Below are positions 30,378 to 40,078 of a stretch of 64,000 nucleotides of DNA, piece after piece. Every line of letters begins with the position of its first letter. The stretch's first letter is position 1. The notes under the pieces are model-generated. The model made no database searches and was not told where the DNA came from. It worked only from the letters and a program-made list of their open reading frames with translations. The position numbers were made by a program, and so were the translations under genes. This stretch comes from Cordilura impudica (lineage: Eukaryota > Arthropoda > Insecta > Diptera > Scathophagidae): assembly GCA_963682025.1 (NCBI GenBank), contig OY821517.1, positions 21,514,482 to 21,578,481 of the forward strand. Direction: 5' to 3'.

Positions 30378-31462
30378 TATCATTGTCACTGTCCGCTTCA
30401 TTCGTGGATATTTGGATATTAATATTGTTTCTTAATATTGGCTGTTGATCAGATAAGTCCTTTGATTCTTCGTTTGCTTTCATCCATTCCAGCATAATGT
30501 TCTCATCCTCCTCACAATTTTGAATGCTGAGTTATATTTGAGCATTATCAACTATTTTCATAGAAATGAGACGTGCCAGAATGTATTGTAGTTCGTTGAT
30601 CGAAGGGTGATCTTTTGAACAACCCTTCGAACATATTTGAAAGAACAGATTTTCTAGCGTATCCTGGTTAAATTTCTGAAATTTCAGAAACCGGTCCGAT
30701 TAAGAATACAGTGTAGTTATGAATTTTTGAAATATATGCTTTCTTCTTCTTCTTTACCGCACCATTGAAACAATGCAATTTGTTTCGTCATACTTTCTGA
30801 ATAAATCTCGGCTTAAATCGAGGAAATATTTTAATGTAGGAATGAACCCATTGATACATTTGTTTCTCGATTGGCCGCCAAATCTAAATGTCTCCAAGTA
30901 TTCAATAAAGTCAAGAATGAAATCAGTTTTCTCGCTTTCAGTTTTCTGCTTTTAGGACAGCAAACATTTTATTGAACTGGTCAACGAAGAAAAGAGTACC
31001 CGGCCTTGTTTCTTCGTAATTCTTCATTGATGAACCCAGCATCCAATTTAGTTTTTATAGTTGCAAAATTGCTATGACTCAGCACTTGAGTTGCTCTCGA
31101 AACTTTCGTCCTTTCAATACTATTCGGATTTAGATTCAAATCCTTAAGTTTCGGCAGCATCCGCATGAACAGACTTTTATTGCCTAAATGGTATACAGCT
31201 CTTGCTGTACCGTTTCTTGTTCCAATGTCATGACGAGGATTTTGTTCCGAATTGACTTCAGCAAGTGACCGTAGCCGTACATAACAAATACCTCCTTGTT
31301 ATTCACAGTTTTAATGTAAGGAGTATTAGGTGTAACTCCTAACTGATTGACCATACCCTTGTATGTCTGCTCCTGATCCATAACGATGCGTGCAACATTC
31401 AATCCGATTTCTGCCACTTTTTAAATGTTATCCCATACCAAGTCCTTCAATTGAGTTTTAAT
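30378..31462 (-). pseudogene. P-element transposase relic, central part
   Basis: Minus-strand frames in order: LKDLVWDNI then EIGLNVARIVMDQEQTYKG and GVTPNTPYIKTVNNKEVFVM with YGYGHLLKSIRNKIL (31462-31184); LPKLKDLNLNPNSIERTKVS and ATQVLSHSNFATIKTKLDAG (31166-30981); then YLETFRFGGQSRNKCINGFI and FNQDTLENLFFQICSKGCSK (30960-30600). These follow the order of the P-element transposase catalytic and insertion domains; the NQDxLENLF motif is characteristic. Stops and frameshifts are present and the THAP DNA-binding end is absent. Confidence 0.8.
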
Positions 31463-31600
31463 AATAATAATAATAGAAATAAATCCACCCTGCATAGGTC
31501 CGCATATGCTAGAGGTTACTCATCCCTGGTACGAACCACGGGATAAGCTCTGTTGCAGCATAAGCTGTATGAACTATGTTTTTGGAATTATTTATTAATT
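31455..31600. other. TAA microsatellite and short unassigned stretch
   Basis: A (TAA)n run of about five units sits at the P-element boundary, followed by ~100 bp of less AT-rich sequence with no recognised content. Confidence 0.4.
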
Positions 31601-32022
31601 TTAATTTTATTATTTTTTATAAAAATAAAAAATCTTATTTTCGATCCTTATCAATTTAATGATTGAGTTTGAAATTGTTCAGGCTTAGTTTGGTATATTG
31701 GAAGAGGCTTAAATAGTATAACTTTTGCTTGAATTCTCATTTGGTTGTTTTCAGCAAATATATATGAATTTAACTTTTTACCAAACAAACTATCTACTGC
31801 TTTTGGTTACTGATGAGGGTTGGTGACTCTTCCCGAAACAGCTGTTTAACCTGTCATGCAGAATATAGATCAATTTTTGAAACAAATGTGCTAATGCTTT
31901 TACTTTATTTAAAGTAAAAACATTTGATCTTGAGCCTGAAGAATTTCAAACTCAATCATTAAATTTATAAGGATAGAAAATAAGATTTTTTATTTTTATA
32001 AAAAATAATAAAATTAAAAATA
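31597..32022. mobile_element. Foldback MITE with ~90-bp inverted repeats
   Basis: The arms 31597-31686 and about 31935-32022 are near-perfect reverse complements (TTTTATTATTTTTTATAAAA, ATGATTGAGTTTGAAATT blocks and more). The ~250-bp centre is noncoding. The element must move by a transposase encoded elsewhere. Confidence 0.75.
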
Positions 32023-32169
32023 CGGAGGGCACGCCGTTAACGCTAAATGTAAGTTTAGCAAAAACAAATTGTTTTTCTTGTTTTTTCAAGACAAAAACAA
32101 ACATGTATATTGTAGTATGCAATGTGTACTCGTATACAATCATATTTGTTTCAAAGTTGTTCTATTTTT

Positions 32170-32447
32170 AGTTTGTTATATTGGAAGAGGCTTAAATAGT
32201 ATAACTTTTGCTTGAATTCTCATTTGGTTGTTTTCAGCAAATATATATGAATTTAACTTTTTACCAAACAAGATAGTTTGCTTTTGGTTACTGATGAGGG
32301 TTGGTGACTCTTCCCGAAACAGCTGTATAACCTGTCATACAGAATATAGATCAATTTTTGAAACAAATGTGCTAATGCTTTTACTTTATTTAAAGTAAAA
32401 ACATTTGATCTTGAGCCTGAACAATTTCAAACTCAATCATTTATTAA
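32170..32447 (+). repeat. Second, truncated copy of the MITE centre
   Basis: Almost identical to 31691-31960 (GGAAGAGGCTTAAATAGTAT, CTCTTCCCGAAACAGCTGT), with the right arm partly kept and the left arm missing. It suggests a tandem or recombined arrangement. Confidence 0.75.
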
Positions 32448-32529
32448 TTTTATTTATCAGTATTTTTAATACTTTTAATGTTTACAATGTTTACATATTT
32501 CATAAATAGTTTAATTTTCAATTTTAGCT

Positions 32530-33870
32530 CTATAAAAACACATTATTTCTTATAAATTTTACACATTCTCTTCTAAAGACACATTCATTTCTCTCATTTT
32601 TTATATTAATTGGAATTAAGTTATATAATTTAAGTCCTTTGTAGAAAAGTGATCGCTGCATTGCCGTTGTGGCGACTCGTTGTATTCTAAAATTTTCAGC
32701 ATTTCTTAGTCTATACGGCTGTACATCTCCTACATAATTTAGTTGCTCGCTTAAATATTCTGGCGCATTACCATTTCTTATTTTTTGTATAAACATTAAA
32801 GTATTTAATTCCAATCTTTGCTTTATACTCATCCACTTGAGTGCATCTAACATTATAGCTATTGGTGTATATCTGTTGCATCTTAGAGTTGTCCGCATTG
32901 CCTTATTTTGCAATTTTTGTAGTCTGTCCAGTTGTGCTGCTCTACAACATGTATATATAATTGTCGAACCATATTCCAAGTGTGGTTTTATCATGGTATT
33001 ATATATATTTATTGCTGTCATTGGTGATATTTTATTCCTAATTCTTTTGAAACAACCAGTTTTTTGACCGATTTTCTTACAAATATACTCTATGTGATCG
33101 TTGAATTTTAGTTCTTTATCAATAATGAAACCAAGGTATTTTATTTGTCTCACTTTTTCTATTATTTCACCATTTATTATAAAGTTTGCATTGCTAGTCA
33201 TATTTATTTCTATTATTTTTGTTTTCTGTTCATTTAGTTTCAGTTTATTCATTTTTAACCATATATTAATATTCTTTATATCCTGCGTCATATTGTTTTG
33301 GCATTGGTTCTCGTTATCTCCTTCCGTGTATATGAGAGTATCATCCGCGTATAAAATTATTTCACATTTTTTTAATATGTTAGGCATATCATTTATATAT
33401 ATACTAAATAATAGTGCACCCAATATTGATCCCTGCGGAACACCGAACTCATTTCCAATTGAAATGGATTTTATACCATTAACCTTTGTAATTTGTTTCC
33501 TATTCGTTAAATATGATTTAAACCATTTTAGCTCGGTGTTCTGTACTCCGTACATATAAAGTTTTTTGAACATTATTTCCCTGTCTATGGTCTCAAATGC
33601 TCTTTTAAAGTCCAAAAAAATGGCCATTATTTTATTATGTTTTTCTATTTTCTTCCGCCGATTTATCACATAATTAACTGCGGTTTCACACGAAAATTTT
33701 TTTCTGAACCCAGATTGATATTTTGATAACAACGAGTATTTCTCAATATAATTTTCTAATTGTATTTTTACCACTTTTTCTAAAATCTTTTCACACGTTT
33801 TTAATGTATTTATCGGACGATATTCTTCACATTTCTTTGTGTTTGCTCTCTTCTCAATTGGTGTTATCAT
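32530..33870 (-). pseudogene. Reverse transcriptase part of LINE ORF2
   Basis: 446 open codons, starting inside the original ORF2. Motifs: EYRPINTLKTCEKILEK, SGFRKKFSCETAVNYV, AIFLDFKRAFETIDREI, FGVPQGSILGALLFSIYIND, ILYADDTLIYTEGD (intact active site), IKYLGFIIDKELKFNDHI and a C-terminal thumb with RPHLEYG-like KPHLEYGSTI. The catalytic core looks undamaged, but the codons before it are interrupted by a TAG stop and a small insertion. No RNase H domain follows, unlike the Loa-type element at 6658-12244. Confidence 0.85.
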
Positions 33871-33930
33871 TGTTTCCTTCTAATTTTCCGGAAACTCTCC
33901 ATATTTTAAAGAATTATTTATTATACTTAA

Positions 33931-34015
33931 GAGCCGATGGCCTTAGCAGCTAGTGCTTACTTAATATAATCTTGTAATAATTTATTATTACATAGTTATT
34001 AAATAAATAAATAAA
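33931..34015. mobile_element. Short tRNA-like (SINE-head) insertion
   Basis: 85 bp flanked by the 13-bp direct repeat TTATTATACTTAA (33918-33930 and 34016-34028). The insert includes GCCGATGGCCTTAGCAGCTA, whose TGGCCTTAGCAGCTAG part resembles a tRNA A box, followed by AT-rich sequence. Removing the insert and one repeat rejoins the LINE frame (LLSIINNSLKYGEFPEN). Strand and family are uncertain. Confidence 0.55.
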
Positions 34016-34781
34016 TTATTATACTTAACAAAATATTTCCCGTTATGGTCCAATTATCAATTATAATTTTTCTCGATATTTTGTTATAGTCTGGTTTATT
34101 ATTTAGTTGCATTATTATGGCCCTAAGTTCTAAATTCGTTATTGCGCGAAATTTGAATTTGTGTGTTATTGGTTTTATGTTGTTAACGTATTGCACTTTC
34201 TCAATCGATTCTCTTATTGATCTAATACTACTGACAAAATAATTGTTAAAATGCCTAGCTATCTGATTGTTATCATTATATTCTATATGGTTAAATACCA
34301 CATTTTTTATCACAGGTTGTTTCTTTTTAAATACTGGGTTTTTTATTTCTTTCCACATTTGTTTTTGATCTTTTGCGTTATTTATTTTATTATTTATGTA
34401 TTTGTTTTTCTCATTTTCAATTTTTACTTTATATACATTTCTTATCGATCTATAATTTGACCACGCTTCGTCAGTGTTCTCATACCTTGCGATTTGCTGT
34501 TTTATAATTTTTTCTCTTTTTAATACACGAAGTTCATTATTAAACCACTTATTTGCACCATTTGTATGTTGTATTGTCTTCTTATTAGTAAATTTTTTGA
34601 TCACTTCTTCAAGAGATTTATCCAACACTACTGCGTTTTCATTTACACCATTATCTATGTTATACTTTAGTATTGCATATAATTGTCTGTTGAATAAATT
34701 CTTATTGTATTTAAATATATCTTGAGTCTTAATATTTGTTTCCTTTTGACTAATGTATTTATTTTCAATATTTATGTACAA
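33999..34781 (-). pseudogene. LINE ORF2 middle part
   Basis: 260 open codons with a charged linker (NKWFNNELRVLKREKIIKQQ) and the start of the reverse transcriptase region (LELRAIIMQLNNKPDYNKIS, the usual K.AAG.D.I zone in diverged form). It is cut by the insertion at 33931-34015. Confidence 0.65.
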
Positions 34782-34795
34782 AGATTCGTGATCTG

Positions 34796-35332
34796 CTATA
34801 TTATTATTGCATTATGGCTATTTGTTATAACATAATCAATTATAGTATTGGAATGTTTTGTTACCCGTGTATAATTGTTTACGATTTGTTTGAATCCATT
34901 ATCATTTAAACTGCTTTCAATTCTATTCTTATAAAAAACATTCTGCGACCAATCTATATTAAAGTCTCCACATATTATATCATAGTTGTTATCACAGATT
35001 TCATCTAATATTTCATCAAAAACTTCGCAAAATTCGGCCTCCGTACTGCTCGGTGATCTATATACTGCTGCAATTAACAAACGTGTGTTATCATATTCTG
35101 CTAAGCAAACTAATATCCAATACTTGAAATTTTCAACTTTCTCGAATATTTTTGTCATTCTCCATGATCTTTTAAAGTATATAATTACACCTCCAGTCCG
35201 TGAAGAGTTAGACAAAGACGCTATGTGGTCAAAGTCTGCTATCATTATTTCACCGTCTTCAATATCCTTGGTTAAATGTGTCTCCGATAAAATAATAAAT
35301 TCGAGGTTTTCAGTTGCAGCAATTACTTCCAC
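34796..35332 (-). pseudogene. LINE ORF2 endonuclease domain
   Basis: 178 open codons of an APE-type endonuclease: FIILSETHLTKDI (catalytic Glu), RTGGVIIYFK, LLIAAVYRSPS, IICGDFNIDWS, GFKQIVNNYTRVT and NTIIDYVITN. The final S-D-H motif falls beyond the frame end. The N-terminal residues are cut off. Confidence 0.8.
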
Positions 35333-35439
35333 CTGATTAAAATTATTAATTAAGCCTTGTACGTTTGTGTATAGTCCACGGATATTCTTTAATTGTTACA
35401 TTACTAAACCAATTCTCTTCTTTTTCATATTAAGTTTAT

Positions 35440-36187
35440 TTTGATAAACTTGACACTCTTTGTTATTGGTTAGGTGATTTTCGTCTAATCCCATGTTTAG
35501 TTTAATGTTCATTCGCACACAATAAATACATTTTATGATCTGCTCTTTATCACACTCTTTAGTCTTATGATTGCCATGGCATTTTAAACATACCTCTTAG
35601 TTTCTGCATTCTCTTGCTAGATGATTATATCCCTTACATTTAAGACATTGTATTATTTCCGTTCCATCAAAAACCCTTCATCTTTCCCATCCTATATTTA
35701 CCTTTTTCTCTTTGATCAATTTATTGTATGTTTCATTATCCGCAATTAATTTTATGCCATATAGTGTTTCATTGTTTCTTTTATATTGGTATCTTTCTAT
35801 AATTTCTAATTTACTATTATTTATAATTCTGTTTTGTTTCTTTAATTTTTCAATTATTTCAGATTCTTTGTATTCAAAAGTCATGTCTATTATTTTCACT
35901 TTTAATTTAGTTGGACTGGGCACCTTAATTTCATATCCATCATTTAATACATTTTGTATTGCGCTTCTAATTTTCACTTTTAATTTAGTTGGACTGGGCA
36001 CCTTAATTTCATATCCGTCATTTAATTCATTTTGTATTGCGCTTCTAATTTTTTCTCGTTCCTCGTCTTTTTCACTTTGTATTACAACTGTTCCATTTCT
36101 TCGATTTTCTTCTCTTATTATTTTTAAGTTCACCGGGTCGAATTGAAGGTTGCTTAGTATCTGATCACATATTTCATATTTCATCAA
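35440..36187 (-). pseudogene. LINE ORF1 remnant with tandem duplication and zinc knuckles
   Basis: The 169-codon frame at 36187-35678 contains a 26-residue direct duplication (KIRSAIQN.LNDGYEIKVPS), with a DNA period of 78 bp between 35893 and 35971. Beyond a frame change the minus strand encodes CLKCKGYNHLAREC, then VCLKCHGNHKTKEC and IKCIYC, the CCHC knuckles of Jockey-type ORF1. A stop separates the first two knuckles. Confidence 0.7.
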
Positions 36188-36380
36188 AATATATTCATAT
36201 TTACGACCTGTAGTTTGATTACAAAGTTTAAATGGACGTACGGACGGACATCGCTAAATCGACTCAGAAAGTGATTCTGAGTCGATAGGTATAATAAAAG
36301 ATGGGTCTAGGTCAAATATTTTTGGTAGTTACAAACTGCAGCACAAAGTCATTATACACAAACCACATAGTACTATAAGG
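36183..36380 (+). repeat. Family A copy, truncated
   Basis: Only the distal quarter is present: the CGACCTGTAGTTTGATTACA block, a short GGACGGAC stretch, the TCGACTCAGAAAGTGATTC hairpin and the CACAAAGTCATTATAC end. Confidence 0.7.
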
Positions 36381-36539
36381 ATTCTTTCGAAAGCGTTTCC
36401 AGAACTACTCGACCTGACGCATAAATGGCGGAGTTGTTTAAAAAAAATTACTTTGGTGAAAAGTGCCAATCTTATAAATCATACTGGTGGAGTCTGCTCC
36501 TTCATTTTCGACTGCAAAATATTGCGTGGCAGGGTGTAA

Positions 36540-36821
36540 ATGAGACCATGTGAGCTGGCAAGATGTCCAATTGAGATGGCCACTCCAGAAACTGTTAAAA
36601 AGATCCGCGTGTTTTGCCGATTGTGCGTCGATTCGTAACCATGTATGAGACACCTGAGACAAATAAACCGTCAAAACAATGTACTGAAGTGAGAGAATAG
36701 TGTCCAAAGATGGCGAAGATGGTTCCATCTGCATCTGTTTTTTGTGATGCACATGGGATAGTTTTGATTGAAATGAAAAACAACCAACGCGAGTAGTATG
36801 CTAAGTTATTATAGCGTTTAA
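36540..36821 (+). pseudogene. mariner transposase relic, left of piggyBac
   Basis: The plus strand reads PIEMATPETVKKIRV (end of the N-terminal helix-turn-helix region), then after a deletion MYETPETNKPSKQCTEVRE and CPKMAKMVPSASVFCDAHGI with VLIEMKNNQRE, up to the TTAA at 36818-36821. These follow the mariner catalytic domain around the second Asp (FWDAHGI in active copies). Stops are present. The frame resumes at 39525. Confidence 0.8.
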
Positions 36822-39524
36822 CCTTTATGTCTACAACCAAAAGATTTGCGTTAAACATATAACCATCATACCCGGGTAAGTCGTACACTTTGCAAGGGAA
36901 TTTGTTCAGATAAAACCACTATATTTATTTTTCAGCAAATTGAATGATTTATAACGTTTATAACTAGCTGACTGCGTATTTCTGTATGCTTTAAAAAGGG
37001 GATTCCCATTGTTTATCTTAGCTCGTATGTTTAAACTATAAAACAGAGTGAACACAGCATCGTAAAGACAATTTGCAAATCAAATTAGGTTTTAATGTGA
37101 GGTGTGAGGTTTTATGTGAGGTGTGATTGCAGAAACACAAAAACGTTTTGATTTGATAAAAAATCCAATAAATTGATTAATACGTTTATTTATTAATTAA
37201 TAAAGGTTAGTTTGACTTACACACATACATATGTGCACAAAGTATATAAACAAGTATATTTAAATTTTTAATAACTAGATAAAAAACAGTAATTTGTATA
37301 TTGGCTGATGGTGAATGGTTAACTCCCCGCCAATTACAAGGGCTTAGCCTCGAAAAAATAGAGCATTACATAAATCGAAAATTAGAAGAAATGTTGGAAA
37401 CTGATAGTGAAGATGAACAAGAAATATTAGCATATATATTAGCAGATGAAGAGGGCGACGGGAATAATTCAACAATTGATGATTCAGGTATAGAGGAATT
37501 ACAGTTACCAGAATATACACCTGCTGATGAGACGGGTTCGGATGCAGAGTATAGTGATCCAGTAGAATCTTCTGTATTACATTATACCGAAAGAAACGGC
37601 GCAATTTGGTCGAATCAACCACCTGAACTACGTAGGATTTTGTCACATAATATTCTCCGATCTTCAAATACTGGACCAACATCTAAATCAGCAAATATAA
37701 GTATTATAAAAACATTCAAATTAATAATGTCTGAAGAAATATGTGATATAATAATTCGAGAAACAAATAGAAAAGCAAAGCAGTGTTACGAGCAAAGGCA
37801 AAAAGAAAACCCCAAAACACCAACGCGTGTTTGGAAACCTCTTTCAACTTCAGAGTTTGATGCCTATCTTGGAAGACTTTTGATGGCTGGAGTGACTAAT
37901 TCTCATCCTTTATATCGTACTTCGATGGGCCTTCAACGTTTTTGTTCTATAAGCCGTTATATCAGATTTGATAATGGTAGTACACGCCAGCACCGTACGG
38001 CAAGTGATAAAGCAGCAGCCATATCTGACATATTTCTGATGCTGAATAGAAACCTACAGAACAACTATGTGGCAGGAGCCAACATAACTGTTGATGAGCA
38101 ACTTTATCCCTTTCGTGGTGGTACAGGATTCGCTCAGTATATTCCTTCAAAACCTGCGAAATATGGGATAAATGTTTGTGATTCTCTTACATCTTATCCA
38201 TTCAGTGGACAGATATATACTGGCTTGGCACCTTCTGGAGAAAGGGAAAAAAAATCAGGGTGAACGACTAGTCAAAGATTTGTGTTGCAACCGTTTTCAT
38301 GGAAGTGGACGAAACATCGTCTGTGACAACTTTTTTACAAGTAACAATTTGGCCTCTTCTTTGATGTTGGACTATAACTTGTCTATCTTGGGCACCGTGA
38401 ACAAAAGGCGAACATTTGTTCCGGTTGAATTTTCTAATCCCCGAGGAAGAGAAGTACAATCTTCAGTCTTTGGATTTAGCAACAACATTAGTATGTGCTT
38501 ATATATCCCGAAAAAAAAAAAAAACAAATCCGTTGTGCTGCTATCTACATCTCATTATAATACTGAGGTTGGAGGTGAAAAAAAGAAGCCAGTAATGATA
38601 CTGGATTATAGTAAAAGCAAAGGTGGAGTTGACAACATGGATAAATGTCTGGGCGAATATACGACAAAGAGGAGAACAAATAGATGGCCCTTAGCGTTTT
38701 TTTTATAACATTATTGACGTGGCTGCATTTGCAGCTTTTGTCATCTATATGGAGAATAATCCCAGCCTTAAATCCTCAACGAGCCGAAGAAGACTGTTTC
38801 TTCCAAATTTAAGTACACAGGTATCTATGAACGCAATTCAGAGCCGCTCAGAAAATCATCAAATTATGAGACATTTTTCACCTCGCAGTGGAATTGAATG
38901 CATGTTGGGCCAAACAGTAAAGTCTTATAACGTTACTGAACCAGAACCTGTTCAAGAAGAACGCGACGCTTCTGGCAGAAAAAACACAAAGAAATTGCTA
39001 CATGTGAGAAAAGAGGAGATCAACTTTTGGTTATCTATGCGAAAACTAGAAAACAAATCGATACAAAAAACAATATAATTATTTATACGTACAAATGTAT
39101 GTACAATGTACGAGTACATACACACAAACTTGTGATTCTAAAAGATTTATATTTACGTGTGTAATTTTTATTAATATTAAAACGGTAAAATAAAGCTTGA
39201 ATTGGTTTAAATTAAACATTAAACTAATTATGTAAATTTTTTGGACTTTGAATCAAAAAAGTTTTTGAATTGTTCTTTGCTTACCCGGGTATGTCGGTTG
39301 TATGGTTAAGGGGTAAATCTCAAAAACTTGGAAATTTAAAAAAAAAAAAAAATTTTTTTAAAAAAATTTTAAAAAATTTTTTTTTTAAATTATTTCTTTA
39401 GATGTTGAAAAACGATATTTTAGGCACATATTTATAATTTCAAGTCGATACCTTATCAGATAGCGAAAATATGTTGAACGGAATATGAAAAACTTACCCA
39501 GGTAAGTGGTTGTAGACATAAAGG
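36822..39524 (+). mobile_element. piggyBac-like transposon with intact ends
   Basis: 2703 bp. Terminal repeats CCTTTATGTCTACAACC (36822-36838) and its perfect reverse complement (39508-39524), flanked by TTAA on both sides (36818-36821, 39525-39528), the piggyBac signature. CTTACCCGGGTA-like subterminal blocks also recur inverted near both ends (36870s, 39285 and 39493). It contains a transposase gene with two frameshifts. It was inserted into a mariner transposase. Confidence 0.92.
37301..39078 (+). pseudogene. piggyBac transposase, two frameshifts
   Basis: Three consecutive frames: 37301-38263, about 38240-38708, and 38719-39078. The N-terminus is acidic (MLETDSEDEQEILAYILAD), as in piggyBac proteins. 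Catalytic Asp candidates: VDEQLYPFRG (near residue 265), VCDNFFTSNNLA, and the pair in GGVDNMDKCLGEY. FRGRTG-like FRGGTGFAQYIPSKPAKYGI is also typical. The C-terminal Cys-rich domain is not recognisable. Frame changes fall at an A8 run (~38248) and a T7 run (~38700), so they are either real slippage mutations or assembly errors. The upstream in-frame start is TTG at 37301; the first ATG is at 37391. Confidence 0.88.
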
Positions 39525-39916
39525 TTAAGTGATGAAGTTAAGGAAAACATCGACATCTGACGAAAAAGATAGTAACATTTTATGAAGAAGATGCTTTCCT
39601 TATTGCGATGGCCCACATCAATTAAAGTTCGATTTTCTTCATGACGCATCGTATTCACTAGATTTAGCTCTCTCGGATTATTTTGTATTTTCGAATTTGA
39701 AAAACAGGCTCGGTGGTGGTAGAAACTGTGGAGTCTAATGTTGATATATTTTTTAGTTTTAGATTGTTCTTAATATAAATAGGGTATCGAAGGTATTGCA
39801 TAGAGCTGGGAAAAGTGCATCAAAATAAAAGGAAATTATGTTAAGAATTTTTTTATTTCATTGTTTATTATTCCCAAATTTTTGTGTTTTCTTTGTCATG
39901 TTGGTTTGTTCTGGGA
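39525..39916 (+). pseudogene. mariner transposase relic, right of piggyBac
   Basis: Continues from 36821: LNDEVKENIDI, then in shifted frames a segment ending YSLDLALSDYFVFSNLKNRL (third catalytic Asp region, normally YSPDLAPSDY), and SWEKCIKIKGNYV, the C-terminal tail. The 3' end near 39916 (GTTTGTTCTGGGAC) resembles the end of the remnant at 43441. Confidence 0.85.
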
Positions 39917-40078
39917 CTGCTGTTAAGAGTAAAATCATAGGCGAGTTCAAGTATTTTTGAAAATCAGTTCTTTTAAAAGTAAACAAGATCAATAATGAAA
40001 AAACTATTCCAGCAGTTTTACTTCATTTTGTCTCCAGTTTCATGTGAAATGCGTACTACTGGTCGTTGTAGTTTATAA

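Larger units (their letters stand above)
32450..36182 (-). mobile_element. Decayed Jockey-like LINE, near full length
   Basis: The minus strand carries ORF1 remnants (36187-35440), endonuclease (35332-34796), linker and N-terminal reverse transcriptase (34781-33999) and reverse transcriptase (33870-32530). The order and the CCHC-bearing ORF1 fit a Jockey-type LINE. It is inactivated by stops (for example TAG for Trp just before 33870), frameshifts and a short insertion at 33931-34015. It abuts a truncated family A copy on its 5' side. Confidence 0.85.
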
